A stretch of 64,000 bases of DNA from NCBI GenBank assembly GCA_018902385.1, contig JABSSW010000005.1, forward strand, positions 62,001 through 126,000, in the 5' to 3' direction. Of the stretch, positions 60,972-64,000 are shown one piece after another; position 1 is the stretch's first letter, and every line of letters begins with the position of its first letter. Under the pieces are notes generated by a model. That model saw only the letters and a list, made by a program, of their open reading frames with translations, had not been told where the DNA came from and made no database searches. Position numbers and translations under genes: made by a program. Source of the stretch: Physcia stellaris (Eukaryota; Ascomycota; Lecanoromycetes; Caliciales; Physciaceae).

Positions 60972-63900
60972 ATGCAGGAGACAAAGCTGGACTTCAGTCT
61001 GAACCAGAGTAAAGATCCTCCCGATCACTCGCTGGCCGAGACTCAAGCCACGAGTCCTTCTAAACCAGATCCTCCTGCCTTGATGCAACCTACAAGCTCT
61101 TCACATTTGGTTTCTGACTTTGACCTCGACTCTATTCCTCGTTCTGCTAGCTACACTCAGCTTCCTGCAACTCGACCCGATGCTTCCTTTGAACGCAATG
61201 GAGTCAGGAGGACCTTCTCGGAAAACCTTTTCGCCGAACCCAAAACAAACACCTTCCGGCATGCTTCTATCAAGAAAGGCTCAAAGTGGAGGAACGATCT
61301 AAAGGACCAGAAAGGGCAGGATCGTTTGCTAAGAAGCCTCTCAAATCATGCTAAATCGGGGCCAACTATTACGATCTCTGGCTTTCAACTGGGGCCTGAC
61401 GATGACGAGACTGAAATTGCGTACCGGCCCACATCTAAAAACACTATACGTGCGGCGGGGTTCGAGGTCAAGCCGAAATCTGTCTCTGGCTCCCTTGCTA
61501 GACTCAAGCGTCAGTCGTGGATAGCGTCTTCACGCTCCCCATCTCCGAATAATAGGAAGTTGACCGAGCAACGTCCGAGTACAGCTGAAGGCGAAATCTG
61601 TAGCAGCCCAACGAGCTCGCCACTCACGTTGTCCGCCGGATTCCCGAACGTTTCCTCTACGCCCCACCGACAAAGTCCTGTTGCAACTAAGCAACATGAC
61701 TTCGAACGCCAAAGGTCTCGCCGACCCATCAGCTCCTATCTCTCAATGACTAGTCTTAGCGATGCCAGCCACAAAGTCCCAGGTATACCCAAGTCTTTCT
61801 CAACGGACAGATTACCTCTATCTCGTACACACACCTCATCTGAGAAACCTCCAAGACTTCCAGATTCAAAGTCATTTGAACGTCTAAACGCAATGGGCAC
61901 AGAATCGCCTCGGCGAAAAGATGAATTATGGAGCGCTTTCCGATCGCTTGATGCCGATTTTCAAAAGTATGTGAAACTCACTCATCAGGAAGCTGAATGC
62001 TTATGATCCGTTAGGTTTCAGTCAAAGTCCAGCACCATGAAATGTGCCGTCGTCAGAACCACGCTACTGCCTTTTTTGCGAAGCCATGCTCAAGTTCTTC
62101 CTAATTTCTCCTTGAGGCCTGAGGATCTAGACCGCAGAGTACATGTCCTCAACCGGTGGTGGACCGGCCTTCTAGAAATGATCAATGGTAGGAATGGGGA
62201 GTCAGTTTCTGGAAGCGACCGACCGACGGTTTTGGAAGCCATCACGGCGATCATGGTACGTCCAGAGTGGAGTGTGTCTCCATCAACTAGCCCATCTCGG
62301 TCACCAAAACCATCATTAAAGTCACGGTCAACCACATCTTTGAAATCAACAACTTCAGACTTTCTGACAGAGTCCGTGGTGCACAACATCCGGAATACCT
62401 ATGTTCAGAATCTACTGGCTCAAATGTCCTTCGTGGTGAACAAAATGAGTGTCCGAAGTGTGCCGGCTAGTGTCGTAGCTTTTTGCAGCCGAGCTATCGC
62501 TTATGCATTCTTCTACTGCGACGGAGTGGCAGAGATACTGGTCCGCCTATGGTCAATATCGCGCGACACTCTTAGGCGCGTGTATGAAGCCAGTGGCATT
62601 CCTCAAACTGCGGATCTCCTCCGGGATTCGGAAACAATATCAGCGCGATTTCCAACATGTATACAGAGGCTGGCATTCGGTAGTACCCGGTCGGTGATAA
62701 GGTATCTTCGTCACCGGCCGCACGTGCCGATCGTAACTGCATACATCCCTTGGGACGGACCCTGGACGGGACGTTGGGCTGGAAGAGACACAGATCTCTT
62801 TTACTTGTTCACCAAGCATTACTTCGATCTACTCAGCCAACATCTCCCCGACGAAGCTTCAAGGGAGGAGATATTTTGTGCTCCTGGATACGCTTTGGTA
62901 CAAGCGCAGCTATTATCGTTGATAGATTCCACAATATCCCGTTCCAATGCGCAGCATTCGCCGGAAGCCCTCAAAGGACCTTCGTTCGACGACGTCTTTG
63001 CCGGAGCTGACGCATCTGCTTCAGTGCTTCCAATGTCCCCAAGTACAATGGTGCGGTGCATGGCCGAAAATCGTCTAGTCATGTTACTGCGGGATAGCCT
63101 ATCTACTAATGCCACGATTGCTCCAAGGGCGAAAATCATGTTTGCAGAGACTTTTCAAGGCTTACTGAAAGCAAGTGCGAGTCGAACGTCTCAATTCGAC
63201 CATCTTGCGTGCTTTACCCTATGCGATTTCCTTGAGGAAGCTATCGTCATAGTAGTCAGATTCTATCAATCTTCTGATCCGGCATTGGGAAGCTTTGACT
63301 GGCCGTTTTGGATCAGGGTCTGTAAATTGATGATGGCAAGTAATAACAGCATGACTGAGATTCGCATGTGTGCCTTTCTTTACAGCTTATGGAACACAAT
63401 AGCCAGCGACGAGCAAAGAAGAAAGAGTATCTGCCTTGGTTGGCTGCTCAGTGAGGATAATTTTGCCAGGCAATTCAACCATTGGTGTCCGATGGTCAGA
63501 GCTTATTTTATGCGCCTTCTTATATGGAGGATTGGTCGACTGGATGGTACTGATTCGGAAGTAAATACAGAAATTCTGCGGACCCTTGGCTTGCGCTTAC
63601 AACGAGTTTGGAGGAGCTTCCTCCATGTCAAAGGTGAAGCAGAAACAAACGGTTCTGTACCTCCCACGACAGCGCCCTGCTGCCCCGCCCCAAGTCGGTG
63701 TTTATTGATAATTCGAAATGAGGCACCTACACCTCCGACATTCCTTTCATTTGACAGCATGCTGCCGGCTTCGCCGTCAGGGGGGTCGCAGAGAGCCAAT
63801 CAGAGAAACTCGATGTTATTTTCAGCGCAACCGTCGCCAGCGCGGAAAAGCAATGATGGCGAGACATCTGGAAGCGGAGGCAAGCGGCGATGGGGCCTGT

Positions 63901-64000
63901 TGAAAAGTATACTACCATTCACGAACTCACAGATCAGACAACCCCTAGCGAACCCCGCGTCATCAAGTTCTTTGAATGTCAATGGCGACCCTGTTTCTTC
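60972..64000 (+). CDS. DUF1765 (UPF0592) family protein, cut by the window end
   Basis: Exon 1 is 60972-61966 and exon 2 begins 62015 and stays open to the last base, so at least 993 aa are visible and the C-terminus is missing. The first 330 residues are Ser/Pro-rich and disordered. From about 333 there is a long helical region with HVPIVTAYIPWDGPWTGRWAGRDTDLFY, then a block around SFDWPFWIRVCKLMMASNNS..IRMCAFLYSLWNTI, and FNHWCPMVRAYFMRLLIWRI, which I recognise as the DUF1765 core found in fungal UPF0592 proteins. A low-complexity Ser-rich tail begins after about residue 870. Function of the family is unknown. Start is the Met of MQETKLDFS. Confidence 0.8.

Overview
The window is a stretch of a filamentous ascomycete (Pezizomycotina) chromosome. 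The evidence is short GT-AG introns of about 36 to 120 nt, typical fungal housekeeping genes, and very AT-rich blocks of mutated transposons (RIP-like decay) set among normal-GC gene islands. I cannot fix the genus from sequence alone.

Layout: 1 to about 757 is the edge of an AT-rich repeat block. 1383-2909 is an intact GT71 mannosyltransferase. 2910-11955 is a gene-poor zone of ordinary GC. It holds an RNase N1/T1-like gene or remnant (5596-6309), a 34-bp tandem duplication, and a complete five-exon MscL-type mechanosensitive channel gene (8399-9179, minus) that no single long ORF reveals. 11956-13243 is a Ran1/Vhs1-like protein kinase.

About 14555-37003 is one AT-rich block made of nested mobile elements, which I could order from target-site duplications. 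A decayed Helitron is outermost. It is split by a solo LTR (TSD GACGA) and by a 1974-bp LTR element without recognisable pol (TSD ATTTG). The solo LTR is split by a Ty3/gypsy chromovirus copy (19617-32728, TSD CATGT), and that copy is split by a second Ty3/gypsy copy (22354-28959, TSD ATTTG). The block carries a strongly skewed signature: C survives before A or G but is almost absent before C or T on both strands. This CpT/CpC-directed pattern differs from the usual CpA pattern of RIP and is the most unusual signal in the window.

37.1-64 kb is a dense housekeeping island: cytosolic methionyl-tRNA synthetase (MES1, plus), the splicing kinase Prp4 (minus, eight exons), TMA7 (plus), a 624-aa disordered/coiled-coil fungal protein (minus), the DAP1 heme-binding membrane protein (plus), a glutamate-carboxypeptidase-like type II membrane protein that has lost several metal or catalytic residues (plus), TFIIB (minus), ATP synthase subunit h (ATP14, plus), an aquaglyceroporin (plus), and a DUF1765-type protein that runs off the right edge (plus). 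Three divergent pairs share short promoters: prp4/TMA7, the hypothetical gene/DAP1, and SUA7/ATP14. No pathway cluster is evident; these are independent core functions in translation, splicing, transcription, respiration, glycosylation and osmotic transport.
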